Shown in pieces: positions 9,832 through 18,909 of a stretch of DNA of 26,596 bases. Source of the stretch: Saccoglossus kowalevskii. Its lineage: Eukaryota > Hemichordata > Enteropneusta > Harrimaniidae. The notes beneath the pieces are model-generated. The model saw only the letters and a program-made list of their open reading frames with translations, searched no databases and had not been told where the DNA came from. A program made the position numbers and the translations under genes. The stretch lies in contig NW_003124399.1 of the NCBI RefSeq assembly GCF_000003605.2, positions 48,973-75,568 on the forward strand, in the 5' to 3' direction. The stretch's first letter is position 1. Each line of letters begins with the position of its first letter.

Positions 9832-11588
9832 CCCCTTCCTGAAATGCCTGACTCACCTCCATTCTAAATTGCCCTACTCACTCCTTCCTGGAATGCCTTA
9901 CGCACCATTCCCTGGAATGTCCTACTGTCTCCTTCCTGGAATGTCTTACGCACCATTCCCTGGGTTGTCGTATTCACTCCTTCCTGGAGTGTCCTACTCA
10001 CTTCTTCCTGGAATGCCTTACGCACCATTCCCTGGAATGTCCTACTGACTCCTTCCTGGAGTGTCCTACTCACTTCTTCCTGGAATGCCTTACGCACCAT
10101 TCCCTGGAATGTCCTACTAACTCCTTCCTGGAGTGTCCTACTCACTTCTTCCTGGAATGTCTTGCGCACCATTCCCTGGATTTTCGTACTCACTCCTTCC
10201 GGGAGTGTCCTACTCATTCCTTCCTGGAATGCCTTACACACCATTCCCTGGATTGTCCTACTCGCTCCTTCCTGGAATGTCCCACTCACTCCTTCCTGGA
10301 ATGCCTTACGCACCATTCCCTGGAATGCCTTACGCACCATTCCCTGGAATGTCCTACTCACTCCTTCCTGGAATGCCTTATGCACCATTCCCTGGAATGT
10401 CCTACTCACTCCTTCCTGGAATGTCCTACTCACTCCTTTCTGGAATGCCTTACGCACCATTCCCTGGAATGTCCTACTCACTCCTTTCTGGAATGCCTTA
10501 CGCACCTTTCCCTGGAATGTCGTACTCACTCCTTCCTTGAATGTCCTACTCACTCCTTCCTGGAATGCCTTTTGCATCATTCCCTGGAATGTCCTACTCA
10601 TTCCTTCCTGGAATGCCTTACGCACCATTCCCTGGATTGTTCTACTTACTCCTTTCTGGAATGTCCTACTCACTCCTTCCTGGAATGCCTTACGCACCAT
10701 TCCCTGGAATGTCCTACTCACTCCTTCCTGGAATGCCTTACGCACCATTCCCGGGAATGTCCTACTCACTCCTTCCTGGAATGCCTTACGAACCATTCCC
10801 TGGAATGTCCTACTCACTCCTTCCTGGAATGCCTTACGCACCATTCCCTGTAATGCCTTACGCACCATTCCCTGGAATGTTGTACTCACTCCTTCCTGGA
10901 ATGTCCTACTCACTCCTTCCCGGAATACCTTATGCACCATTCCCTGGAATGTCCTACTCACTCTTTCCTGGAATGCCTTGCGCACAATTCCCTGGAATGT
11001 CCTACTCACTCCTATCAGAATGCCTTAGCACCATTCTCTGGAATGTCCTACTCACTCTTTCCTGGAATACCTTGCGCACCATTCCCTGGAATGTCCCACT
11101 CACTCCTTCCTGGAATGCCTTGCGCACCATTCCCTGGAATGTCCTACTCACTCCTTCCTGGAATGCCTTACGCACCATTCCCTGGAATGTCCTACTCCTT
11201 CCTGGAATGCCTTATGCACCATTCCCTGGAATGTCCTACTCACTCCTTCCTGGAATGCCTTACACACCATTCCCTGGAATGTCCTACTCACTCCTTCCTG
11301 GAATGCCTTACACACCATTCCCTGGAATGTCCTACTCACTCCTTCCTGGAATGCCTTGCGCATCATTTCCTGGAATGTCCCTCTCACTCCTTCCTGGAAT
11401 GCCTTGCGGACCATTCCCTGGAATGTCCTACTCACTCCTTCCTGGAATGCCTTGCGCACCATTCCCTGGAATGTCCTACTCACTCCTTCCTGGAATGCCT
11501 TATGCACCATTCCCTGGAATGCCTTACTCACTCCTTCCTGGAATGTCCTACTCACCTTTCCCTGAATGCCTTTCTCACCACCGGTTCC
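9832..11588. repeat. Minisatellite 1: 48-bp dimeric unit, about 36 copies
   Basis: About 1.76 kb of head-to-tail repeats. Each 48-bp unit is two related 24-bp halves that agree at about 17 of 24 positions. Half A carries CTTCCTGGAATGCC followed by TTACGCACC; half B carries TTCCCTGGAATG followed by TCCTACTCACTC. The first and last units are degenerate (9832-9880 and 11550-11588) and the middle is homogeneous, as expected for unequal exchange. Exceptions to strict A-B alternation occur, for example at 10309-10350. The plus strand is strongly C/T-rich, unlike its flanks. Because 48 is a multiple of three, four of six frames of the consensus lack stops: all three plus frames (for example LLPGMPYAPFPGMSYS) and one minus frame (GMVRKAFQEGVSRTFQ). 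The longest open frame is on the minus strand, 9864-11009, and opens at a GTG. The LLPGMPY plus frame is closed at about 10046, 10115 and 10538. Indels near 11010-11035 (net minus 2) and 11190-11200 (minus 4) shift frame. This favours non-coding satellite DNA. Confidence 0.93.
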
Positions 11589-12161
11589 TAATTGACAAGG
11601 TAGTAATAGTTATGCTATGTTCATAGGTATTTGTTGCATAAATTGCGGGATAGTTAATAAGAATGTTTTGTGATAGTAATAATGTAATAGATATGCACCA
11701 CATGTGTAGTTACAAGCCAATCAAACGTGAATAAATATAACTATATACAAAAATAACAATAAACAATTCAAAACAAAAACTGTTCCCCAAGCCTAACATT
11801 TAATTACAAACTGGGCTAAAATAGTGAATAACGCCAGACCCAAGAGCTAGATGAGTAATAGTGCTTTATCTAACTTAAACTCATCTTTCCTAACCATTTA
11901 TAAATATACATTTATGAAAAAATTGTCATACTTTTGAAGGTTTTATATGAGACCTGTCAATAATTCTGCACGAAATAATCAAAATGGGAACCATTCCCTA
12001 TTCTTAAATAGAATATCCTATGATCGTCTGAGAATGCTTATTATACGATGCATGAATGCAGTAATTGCATAGCGCATAATGATCAACTTATGAATATTCA
12101 TGATGTAACTGACACATCATATAGGTCGAAAGTCAATACCGGACGTCATACCTGTTCCAGA
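11589..12161. other. Non-coding DNA, no gene seen
   Basis: AT-rich flank of the array with no recognisable open frame or RNA. The C/T bias of the array stops abruptly at about 11590. Confidence 0.6.
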
Positions 12162-12266
12162 TAGATCATGGGCCACGTCTGCACACCGCCCATTGTGTGA
12201 GTTCTGAGTTTGAACCCAATATTTGCAGTTTCCTCTAAGACAAAGTAGACGAGTGCTTCGTCTTTG
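12162..12266 (+). repeat. Possible degraded tRNA-derived SINE head plus hairpin
   Basis: TAGATCATGGG at 12162-12172 is close to an A-box (TRGYNNANNNG). AGTTTGAACCC at 12207-12217 is one C-to-T change from a B-box (GGTTCGANNCC). Their spacing, about 45 bases, is near that of a tRNA promoter. A hairpin follows at 12241-12266, with AGACGA and TCGTCT around five bases. The segment is richer in CG than its surroundings. No full cloverleaf can be folded by eye, so this is at best an old remnant and may be chance. Confidence 0.3.
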
Positions 12267-12544
12267 ATGATCAATAAAAGAGTTCTTAGACAATTTATGA
12301 GAATAATTATAAATAAAGGCATATAAAAGTTTCAGGAAGTCCTAAAACAATTTATGTGAAAAAAGAGATTTGATTTGAGAAAGCGAGTCAGACATGGAAA
12401 CAAGACAATTAGTGTCCTGCAATGCACCATTATGATTGGCCAAGAAGGAGGAGAGTTTTAAATTTATAAAATAGCTTATATATATAGTATATATATATAT
12501 CACATGTCATATTGCTTGATTATGTCTAAATAAACATTGTGGTT
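12267..12544. other. Non-coding DNA with interrupted TA tract
   Basis: Contains an imperfect TA dinucleotide tract at about 12477-12500. No gene seen. Confidence 0.6.
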
Positions 12545-12630
12545 TTCCACCAGTATTAACACTTGGCCTGCCTACTCCCTTTGGTAGTTCCACCAGTATT
12601 AACACTTCACCTGTTACACCCTTTGATATG
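12545..12630. repeat. Tandem 43-bp duplication
   Basis: Two adjacent copies start at 12545 and 12588. Both begin TTCCACCAGTATTAACACTT and share a CCCTTTG near the end; the middle parts differ at several positions. It resembles the seed of a minisatellite that has not expanded. Confidence 0.8.
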
Positions 12631-13433
12631 TCTGTGGAGGTCGTCAGCAGGTGATGAAATAATGAGATTGTCATTCAAAATAAACAAATTAATATGCTAT
12701 GACACTACAAATGTCTGAGAGCATGACTTGCATTACTAGTGTCTCCTGTCTCAATGTGATAAGCAATAAAGAAGTCAACTCGGGCTTTATTGGGTCTAAA
12801 GGTCAGCAGACTGACTATAAATCGAATGTGCACTGTGCATAGCAACCAAGGTGAAGATATAATTGATTAGCATGTATGCTAATTGAAGAGCATCCTTTCA
12901 GGATATGTCAAAATATATAATACATACCTTGACATTCACATGAATTTGATACATACATGGTTAAATGTAAAATGAAAACATTTGGGGTATTTTGCAGTCC
13001 AATGAATTGCTACAGAACTTTGCTATAAAAAACGCTTGCTTGTACAAGATGGAGGCTCTTCCAGATTGTGTTTAACTATTGATATATACGATTGTTTGTA
13101 GAGTGAGATTGATGTATATTATCAAAAAAGCAATAATAAAAAAAGTAAAAAAAAAAAGTAAGTAAATAAAGTAACAAAATAACAATACTTGGATCCATAT
13201 CTAATTGTAATAGACAGAGAGACAGGAAATAAGTTATAAGAATGACAGGTACTCGGTACATCAAATTCTTGTAAATAGAGAAGTAATTTGAGAAAATATA
13301 TACATGCATCTGTTTGTACTGTTGATGGTTAGAAGTGATTATAACTGATAACAACTATAAAGGAATTCAATTTAAATGCTTTAAATTCTTGTTATTTTGC
13401 TGAATGAAATCTAAGGGTTCTCTCAAATAAATG
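12631..13433. other. Non-coding DNA, no gene seen
   Basis: AT-rich. The 92-codon minus-strand frame at 13076-13354 is dominated by Phe, Tyr, Leu and Ile from A/T-rich codons and lacks any motif, so I do not call it a gene. Confidence 0.6.
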
Positions 13434-13464
13434 CCCCCCCCCCCCCAAAAAAAAAAAAAAAAAA
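13434..13464. repeat. C13-A18 homopolymer pair
   Basis: Thirteen C (13434-13446) directly followed by eighteen A (13447-13464). Such paired runs are slippage-prone and lengths may be inexact in an assembly. A minus-strand frame crossing it reads as Phe and Gly runs and is spurious. Confidence 0.95.
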
Positions 13465-14760
13465 CGCAGAGGTGTGCAAACTTATTTCCATAATGACATT
13501 GCAATTTTTCTATAGTGTTAAAAAACCCTACTTTTGCAGATATTTTGGATTTGAAAATAGCTAAATATTTGAGGTACATCAACAGAAAATCACAAATAAT
13601 AATTTAGCAGTTTCAGAAAATATCTCAAAAGTGTGGTAGTCACAACCATCTTTAGTACATGTTCATTGACTTATTGTGCATTCTCAAGTCATAGATGACT
13701 TAATAAGTCATTGCTCCGATTACAAGATCTCAATTTTAAATACAATTAAACACTTTTTAATGAAACTTGTAAAGACAATCAGACATGGTTCTAAGATTGA
13801 CAAACAGAGCGGTACTTTACAAACATGTTACGTCTTTCATCACACTGCACAATTCTGTTCCTATACTGACATAGAACTATGCAAAACTTGATACTGTTAT
13901 CATTAAAAATGTAGACCACCCTGACTTTTAAAATACTCACTGTAAAGATATCTTTAAGTAGTCTACAATCAATATATCAAATCCTCTGAAATCATTTTGG
14001 GACTTGATTATTCTGCTATTAATTTGAAATATAACCATGAGACCACATTGTATGTCCCTGCGCATCATCATAAAGTATGTAATTGTGGTGTGAAACCTGT
14101 AGGTGGAGGCTATTGACTCGTGACCAGTGATGATGTAATGTGACTCATAGCGCTAATGGAGTACATGTGACACTTAGTCTTTAACCTAATTCTTAATTAA
14201 TCTCCATAATTGTAGGAATGTGACAGGTTTGCTCATTGGTCTACACCTGTCACATGTCACCATCACATAATGCTTATTATATAATAATTAAAGATGAAAA
14301 TAATGCATCCGGGTATTCCCTACAAATGATCCAAGGCTCTTGGAGTCTGCTTGGAACATACCTGATTTTTGTTGCCATAGTAATTTGCATTTGTTTGCGC
14401 ATCTACATAATATATATCTCTTCCTCATCATTTTCAGCAGTGTCATCACCCCCTTTCACATATATAGCCTCCTCATCAATCCTCTTATTATACATTTGAC
14501 ACAAAAAACAATAGAATTTACCCTTCCGTAAAAAAAAACATCTGGAAGTATTCTAAAACGTTACGGATGTGTATGTATGTCTTGCTTATTTCGAAATTGT
14601 TTACTTCATATTCAAACACTGTCTTTTGTTTACTTCAGCGCTATCAGTGAATGATGAAATAGAATCCTGACCCTGAACACAAACACACAGCACAAAACTC
14701 TCTTCGATGCATTTTCGGGCTGTTACATTTCTCTTAAATTATTACTACAAACAGGGAAAT
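13465..14760. other. Non-coding DNA, no gene seen
   Basis: No open frame longer than 87 codons and none recognisable. The frames at 14236-14531 overlap each other in different frames and have low-complexity hydrophobic content derived from AT-rich codons. Confidence 0.6.
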
Positions 14761-14860
14761 GATGTATAAAAAGGTTATCACAGGGATGCCATAAAGTATA
14801 CACTCAGGCGGTACAAGAACGCTTCAACCTCCACTACACTCAATCATTTACTATACTGCC
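14761..14860 (+). mobile_element. Diverged, right-truncated relative of the 7.9-kb foldback element
   Basis: Aligns by eye with 7854-7960. Shared blocks include GATGTATAA, AAGGTTAT, AAAGTAT, CTCAG and, past the loop, CACT and TACTG. The homology covers the left arm, the loop and the start of the right arm. The outer 30 bases of the right arm, which would pair with AAGGTTAT, are missing and replaced by unrelated AT-rich DNA. This copy can no longer form the long hairpin. Confidence 0.6.
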
Positions 14861-15558
14861 TTTGTACATATAATAATTCAAAAATTTACAATATTTTCCC
14901 ATTCACTACATTTTATTTAACTTTTAAAAGTGATGTCAATTCAGGGATTGCGTTAACCCCATATTTTGCTTCCTGACCCAGTTTTTCAGGCAAGCTGGGG
15001 TCCAATCTCTACTAGTAATGAAGTTATCCAGGGTCAAAGTTCAATTTCTTAAAATTTTGTATGTGGTCATTATATTTCCTGATTATCGACTGGTGCTATT
15101 TTTTACTGTTTGTCATATATATATATATATCATGTATTTTTGTTATCGAAAAGAATTTGAAAATGCTGTCACTAACAAATTTATCGTCGCAAAACCACAG
15201 CCACTTGCTTACCTCCCTGGAGTCTACTTACTATAAGTACTTCTTTGTGTAGTATCATAATGTAATGCACATTGGGGAGAATGTTACTAAATATGTATTT
15301 TTCACTCTGTTCTGATGAAGTCTGAAAACAGGGACTTGTCATTTTGTTTCCATTATTCCGTAGTCATCTGTCAGTCTTTACTCAAATGCCAGTCTAGCAA
15401 GTTATAATTACTGTCTGCATGGAGCTAGAAAGGGAAGGAGAGAGGACACTGTTTAATCCTGTTTTAAGCTATTGACATAGCTTTGTTTTAGGCAGAATTA
15501 ATCCTATTAAAATAAGCCTTTTACACCATGATTGAGACCGCATATTTACTTATGCTAA
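14861..15558. other. Non-coding DNA with (AT)8
   Basis: A short AT tract lies at 15115-15130. Otherwise AT-rich, with no recognisable gene. Confidence 0.6.
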
Positions 15559-15786
15559 TTGCTATGTTTCAAAATATTGCTGAACGAGAAAATATTTTTT
15601 GTCCATAAAAACGAATATGCAGAAGAAATAACAAACAATACATGTACGTGTTTTCTTCCAAGTGACGTCAGAGGTCATTCAGTGACCTTTGGCACCGGAA
15701 ACATTACAGTCCTGGATACGTTCTTAGCGAAGTCATGGCCATGTACTTGTCGTGTATGCGGAAAAGAACTCAATACTCAAAGCTAA
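15559..15786 (+). CDS. Open frame of 75 codons, doubtful; possible terminal exon
   Basis: I do not recognise this protein. The frame is short and opens at a non-ATG codon, and its first half is ordinary AT-rich translation. The second half (from about residue 34) is less AT-biased and ends in a cysteine cluster, CTCRVCGKEL, four residues before the stop. Bases 15648-15660 (GTTTTCTTCCAAG) read like a polypyrimidine tract and AG splice acceptor. A real exon could therefore start at 15661 and encode about 41 residues before the stop at 15784-15786. Against this, no neighbouring exon, donor site or homologous domain is visible, and 41 codons can stay open by chance. Treat it as a candidate only. 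Confidence 0.15.
   Translation: MLCFKILLNEKIFFVHKNEYAEEITNNTCTCFLPSDVRGHSVTFGTGNITVLDTFLAKSWPCTCRVCGKELNTQS
15663..15688. promoter_or_regulatory. CRE-like octamer next to a nuclear-receptor-like palindrome
   Basis: TGACGTCA at 15663-15670 is a perfect match to the CREB/ATF cyclic-AMP response element. Immediately after it, AGGTCA (15672-15677) and TGACCT (15683-15688) form an inverted repeat of the nuclear-receptor half-site with a five-base spacer. Classical oestrogen-type elements use three bases, so the spacing is non-standard. Whether either is used is unknown; the same bases lie inside the doubtful open frame. Confidence 0.3.
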
Positions 15787-16357
15787 ATATTTTTCCCCAC
15801 GATTTCACTAAAAGATTTTAAAGTTTGTATTGGTTGCTTGAAAACAAGCAGTTATAGTGAGATATTTCTTTTTATTGTGTGCCGATGTGCATTCGTGAAA
15901 ATTAAGTTTGAAATCACGATAGCGTTACCATTTTTTACGTTTCCATTGTTTGTCGAGATGATGTCAAACTTGGCTAAAAGATTTTGTTTTACATGGATGT
16001 AAAATAGGTGATTGATGGGTGATTATGATTGATGGGTGTAGATAGGTTATTTTTCAGGTCATTGCGTGTAGAGCGAGAAAATGTACAATTCATAACAATG
16101 TTCTAGCAGCTCTGTTCGTTTTTTTTTTTACTGTAAATCGTTTATTTTTTAAACACAAGTTGTCGCCTATCCATGACCAATTTTATTAATTATAACATTT
16201 ATGTGATGAGAAGCTTTCACAATTGAATATTTCATTTCGCAATAATTATATATTTTATGATAGCTACTTTATTTTGTTTTTAAAGTATAACATGAAAATA
16301 AAAATTCCTATTTCATATAGCAATTTGATGTACCGGTAGTTGATAAAGTCTCCAAAC
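15787..16357. other. Non-coding DNA, possible older MITE end
   Basis: No gene. TACTGTAAAT at about 16130-16139, after a T run, resembles the terminal sequence of the MITE that follows and could be an alternative left end for it. A short direct repeat of TGATTGATGGGTG occurs at about 16010-16040. Confidence 0.5.
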
Positions 16358-16486
16358 TTACTTTAAAGGGCTAATTATTCACTGGGTTTTGTTTATTTCA
16401 CGCTAAATTAAAGCCCAGTGAATATATGTTTGAAATGGTTAATCAGTGAAATTTAAACCCAGTAAAAATTAGACATTTTACAGTAT
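16358..16486. mobile_element. MITE-like foldback copy, degraded
   Basis: The right end ACATTTTACAGTAT (16473-16486) pairs imperfectly with the left end TTACTTTAAAGGGCTAAT (from 16358). The arms then continue through CTAATT..ACTGGGTTT and A..TTTCAC blocks, giving arms of about 45-50 bases. Internal sequence CCCAGTGAATATATGTTT matches CCAGCGAATATAGTTT of the element at 23407-23610, so both belong to one family. No coding capacity. The ends fit a TA-flanked, CTGTAAAA-type terminus, as in Tc1/mariner-derived MITEs, but the left end is mutated. Confidence 0.7.
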
Positions 16487-17219
16487 ACGGATATTCATGA
16501 AGTCAGCCAACAAAAGATTAAACCCTGTTAATCTTGTTATAATGAAGGGGTCAATATCTAATGAGCAAATAAACTATAACTATCATAGAACAGGCAGAAA
16601 CAATAGTGTCCTCTCTCCTTTCCTTTCTAGCTCCATGCTGTCTGTATTTGTTAATTTGAGGACACAAAACCAGAAATGAAAAATTATCAAGGAAATTTCA
16701 TTGAGACAAAAAAAATTGCATGCACATAAAATCATTTTGGCTTTGTACAAAATTTAAATAAAATTAGACATAGTGTTTTTTGGAACAAAAATCTGTCAAA
16801 TGTCAACGAAAGGGAACACTAATCATAGTGCATTTGTATATACCATTATGAATTTCCTTCGTACCAACCTAAAACAAAATCAGGGAAGGTTACAACAATG
16901 GCAACCAGTCGGCCATTTTGAATTATGTGCATCCATCTTGTTTGATGTTCCTACAAAGTTTGCATAAAATCAGCCCAGGCATGCCTGAAAAACAGTTGAT
17001 AATACATTGAAATCTTGATATTTTGTGTTTTTATTTTTTTGGACAAAACTGGTTACCAGTGCATACATTGTACGTATACTATGACTTGTCTTTGTACCGG
17101 TCCAAACAGAGGCATGTTTGAGAAATGAAAAAGGACGCACACACACATGCACAGATGAACAGATGAACTGACCCCCAAGTTCCACAGGCCTGATAAATTT
17201 TTTGGTTGAAATATCTTCT
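16487..17219. repeat. Probable degraded dispersed repeat in non-coding DNA
   Basis: Bases about 16780-17200 contain phrases that look like an old interspersed element: GGCCATTTTGAA, the perfect 12-bp palindrome CAGGCATGCCTG at 16976-16987, and a CA-rich stretch followed by CAGATGAACAGATGAAC near 17150. I recall similar combinations in invertebrate repeats but cannot verify this from the sequence alone. Short open frames here on both strands are treated as spurious. Confidence 0.35.
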
Positions 17220-17560
17220 TATTAATTATCTACTTTGCATACATAAACCTATTTTTATTAGCTTTTTCACATATATCCAAATAAGCACTCATCAGATTTC
17301 AAAATAACTTGATATATAGTTGTTCTGAGGTAATCCACAGAGGTGATTACTTTAGGGCAGAAACTGTGCATAATAATTACCTAATTTACATGAAAATTAG
17401 CCTATTTTCAGTTGTTCTACATATATCTCAAGTACACTTACCATCAGATTTCAATGAAACTTTCCACATATGATGCAAATTATTATCAATTTCCTTGCAT
17501 AAATTAGGCAATTTTCTGTTATCTCAACAAAATTGGTGCATAGATGCTCTAGAATGAATC
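17220..17560 (+). repeat. Degenerate tandem repeat of about 140-150 bp, roughly 2.3 copies
   Basis: Successive diverged monomers share an ordered set of words: TTAG(G)C with ATTTTC or TTTTTC, ACATATATC, then CATCAGATTTCAA and AACTT. The first occupies about 17250-17390 and the second about 17391-17500. A partial third begins at the TAAATTAGGCAATTTTC near 17504. Divergence between monomers is high, so this is an old element. No coding potential seen. Confidence 0.55.
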
Positions 17561-17637
17561 ACAGACAGCAAATCATAGATGTATATAATGAAATAAATTT
17601 ATTTTCTTCGCTTTAATAAAAGTTTTCTTTTATGAAC

Positions 17638-17914
17638 ATCTATGCCATAGATCACATTACAGAGCTATATTATTCACCAGGCTTCTTGTTACAAAGGTTA
17701 AAGCGCGGTGGTCGTTGTGCAGCGAGTGTTCGAATTTCATGTAAATAAACAATGTATTTTACACGCGTTGTATACGTCGCTATGAGTCCCATATCGAACA
17801 GCATGTGGCGCGATGACTGCCACCCTTTAATCTTAAACTTTGAATTGATTTTAAATATTCCACATTCCTCCTTTACACACATTGTACCATAGACCTCTCA
17901 TTCTAAGGTCTATG
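17638..17914 (-). repeat. CpG-rich interspersed repeat bounded by small hairpins
   Basis: The core at 17735-17819, read on the minus strand, matches 7231-7315 at 70 of 85 positions. The stretch 17701-17815 carries about a dozen CG dinucleotides, far more than its surroundings, suggesting a younger or less methylation-decayed copy. Both edges hold short hairpins with a similar arm: ATCTAT..ATAGAT at 17638-17652, and CATAGACCT..AGGTCTATG at 17888-17914. Taking these as the element ends is inference. The 70-codon minus-strand frame at 17670-17882 lies wholly inside the repeat and is not a gene. Confidence 0.55.
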
Positions 17915-18909
17915 ATTGTACCTTTAATACTGAGAGCACACAGGAGGTCTTTCTAAGGTTTTATTTGATTACAATTTGTTTTAAAGTCTTAACACTCAAG
18001 TGTGAATCTGTATATGTGTGTGCTACCAAAGCAAGATAAAGCACTGAAAGGTCAAACGATCAATCTTGTGTCAATTCATGTAGCATGTACCAAGAAAAAT
18101 GTTCGTATACATGTATAGAAATGAAAATAAATCAAATTAGCAACTGACAAAACCTTTAGCAAGTTAATCTCTGTCATAAGATCACTGCAGTAATATACTC
18201 CCATTGTGATAGTAATATCCTGATTCGTTCGTTATGTGGTTACTCAAAAGAATTCCAATTATCAGCTTTGCATACAATACATTTACAGGATTTTAGGATT
18301 GCTGTAATTGGTTTTAGATTAGACGACTAATTCCGTCTGGATAGAACTTCTGTAAATGCGTATAATTTATACTATGAATATTTAACCTGTATACTGGTGA
18401 ACCAAATTGGGCCTTGAAAAATGAAAAATAGAAATGACTGAAAATTGTTTTCACCTAGCCTAAAGTCTCTGAGACCTCTGAAAATGCCTAGACTTAATGG
18501 TTGGTTATCTTATTAGTCATGCAAATATATACATATTTTAAGCCAATTTAAACTGAAACAAATAAAATACTCATTAAATACCCAGTTTAAATTGTCCATA
18601 TTCCAACAACCATATCTGATATCTGACCGTAGTGCATTCATCATTTATTACCGACGACGCATATATTGTCAAGGTCTCAGAGTTTTACTTAATCCAGTCT
18701 GTATAGTTTGCCGGAAGGTAATCTCAGTTTTGAAAAGAAAGTAAATATAATTATCCTTTATTTGGTTACAACTGTTTACTTTTCTATGCATAGCATTTCT
18801 TGAAGGTCTGTGGCTTATTTTCTGTTCAACTTTATGCCCAGAAGACTTAGTCACCTTTAAATGATATGACTGAACTCTATGACTTCACTCTGACATTTGT
18901 GGGTATGGA
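17915..18909. other. Non-coding DNA, no gene seen
   Basis: AT-rich spacer between the interspersed repeat and minisatellite 2. TACATGTA occurs at 18108. No recognisable frame, RNA or repeat. Confidence 0.6.

Noticed and set aside
9864..11009. 381-codon minus-strand open frame as a protein gene
   Set aside because: It lies wholly within a 48-bp tandem array whose period is a multiple of three, so openness is automatic. It starts at GTG, is bounded by array indels, and has no flanking coding structure.
9832..11588. Heat-shock elements in minisatellite 1
   Set aside because: Heat-shock factor needs GAA and TTC spaced by two bases; here the spacing is three or four, which fits STAT-type spacing better.
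9832..11588. Human satellite III-like (GGAAT)n
   Set aside because: GGAATG occurs once per 24-bp half-unit instead of in tandem pentamers; the resemblance is limited to the word.
13076..13354. 92-codon minus-strand frame rich in Phe, Tyr and Leu
   Set aside because: Composition follows AT-rich DNA and A/T runs; no transmembrane gene context or motif beyond hydrophobic bias.
17670..17882. 70-codon minus-strand frame
   Set aside because: It is contained in an interspersed repeat whose other copy, at 7.2 kb, does not preserve the frame (CG-to-TG changes without codon pattern).
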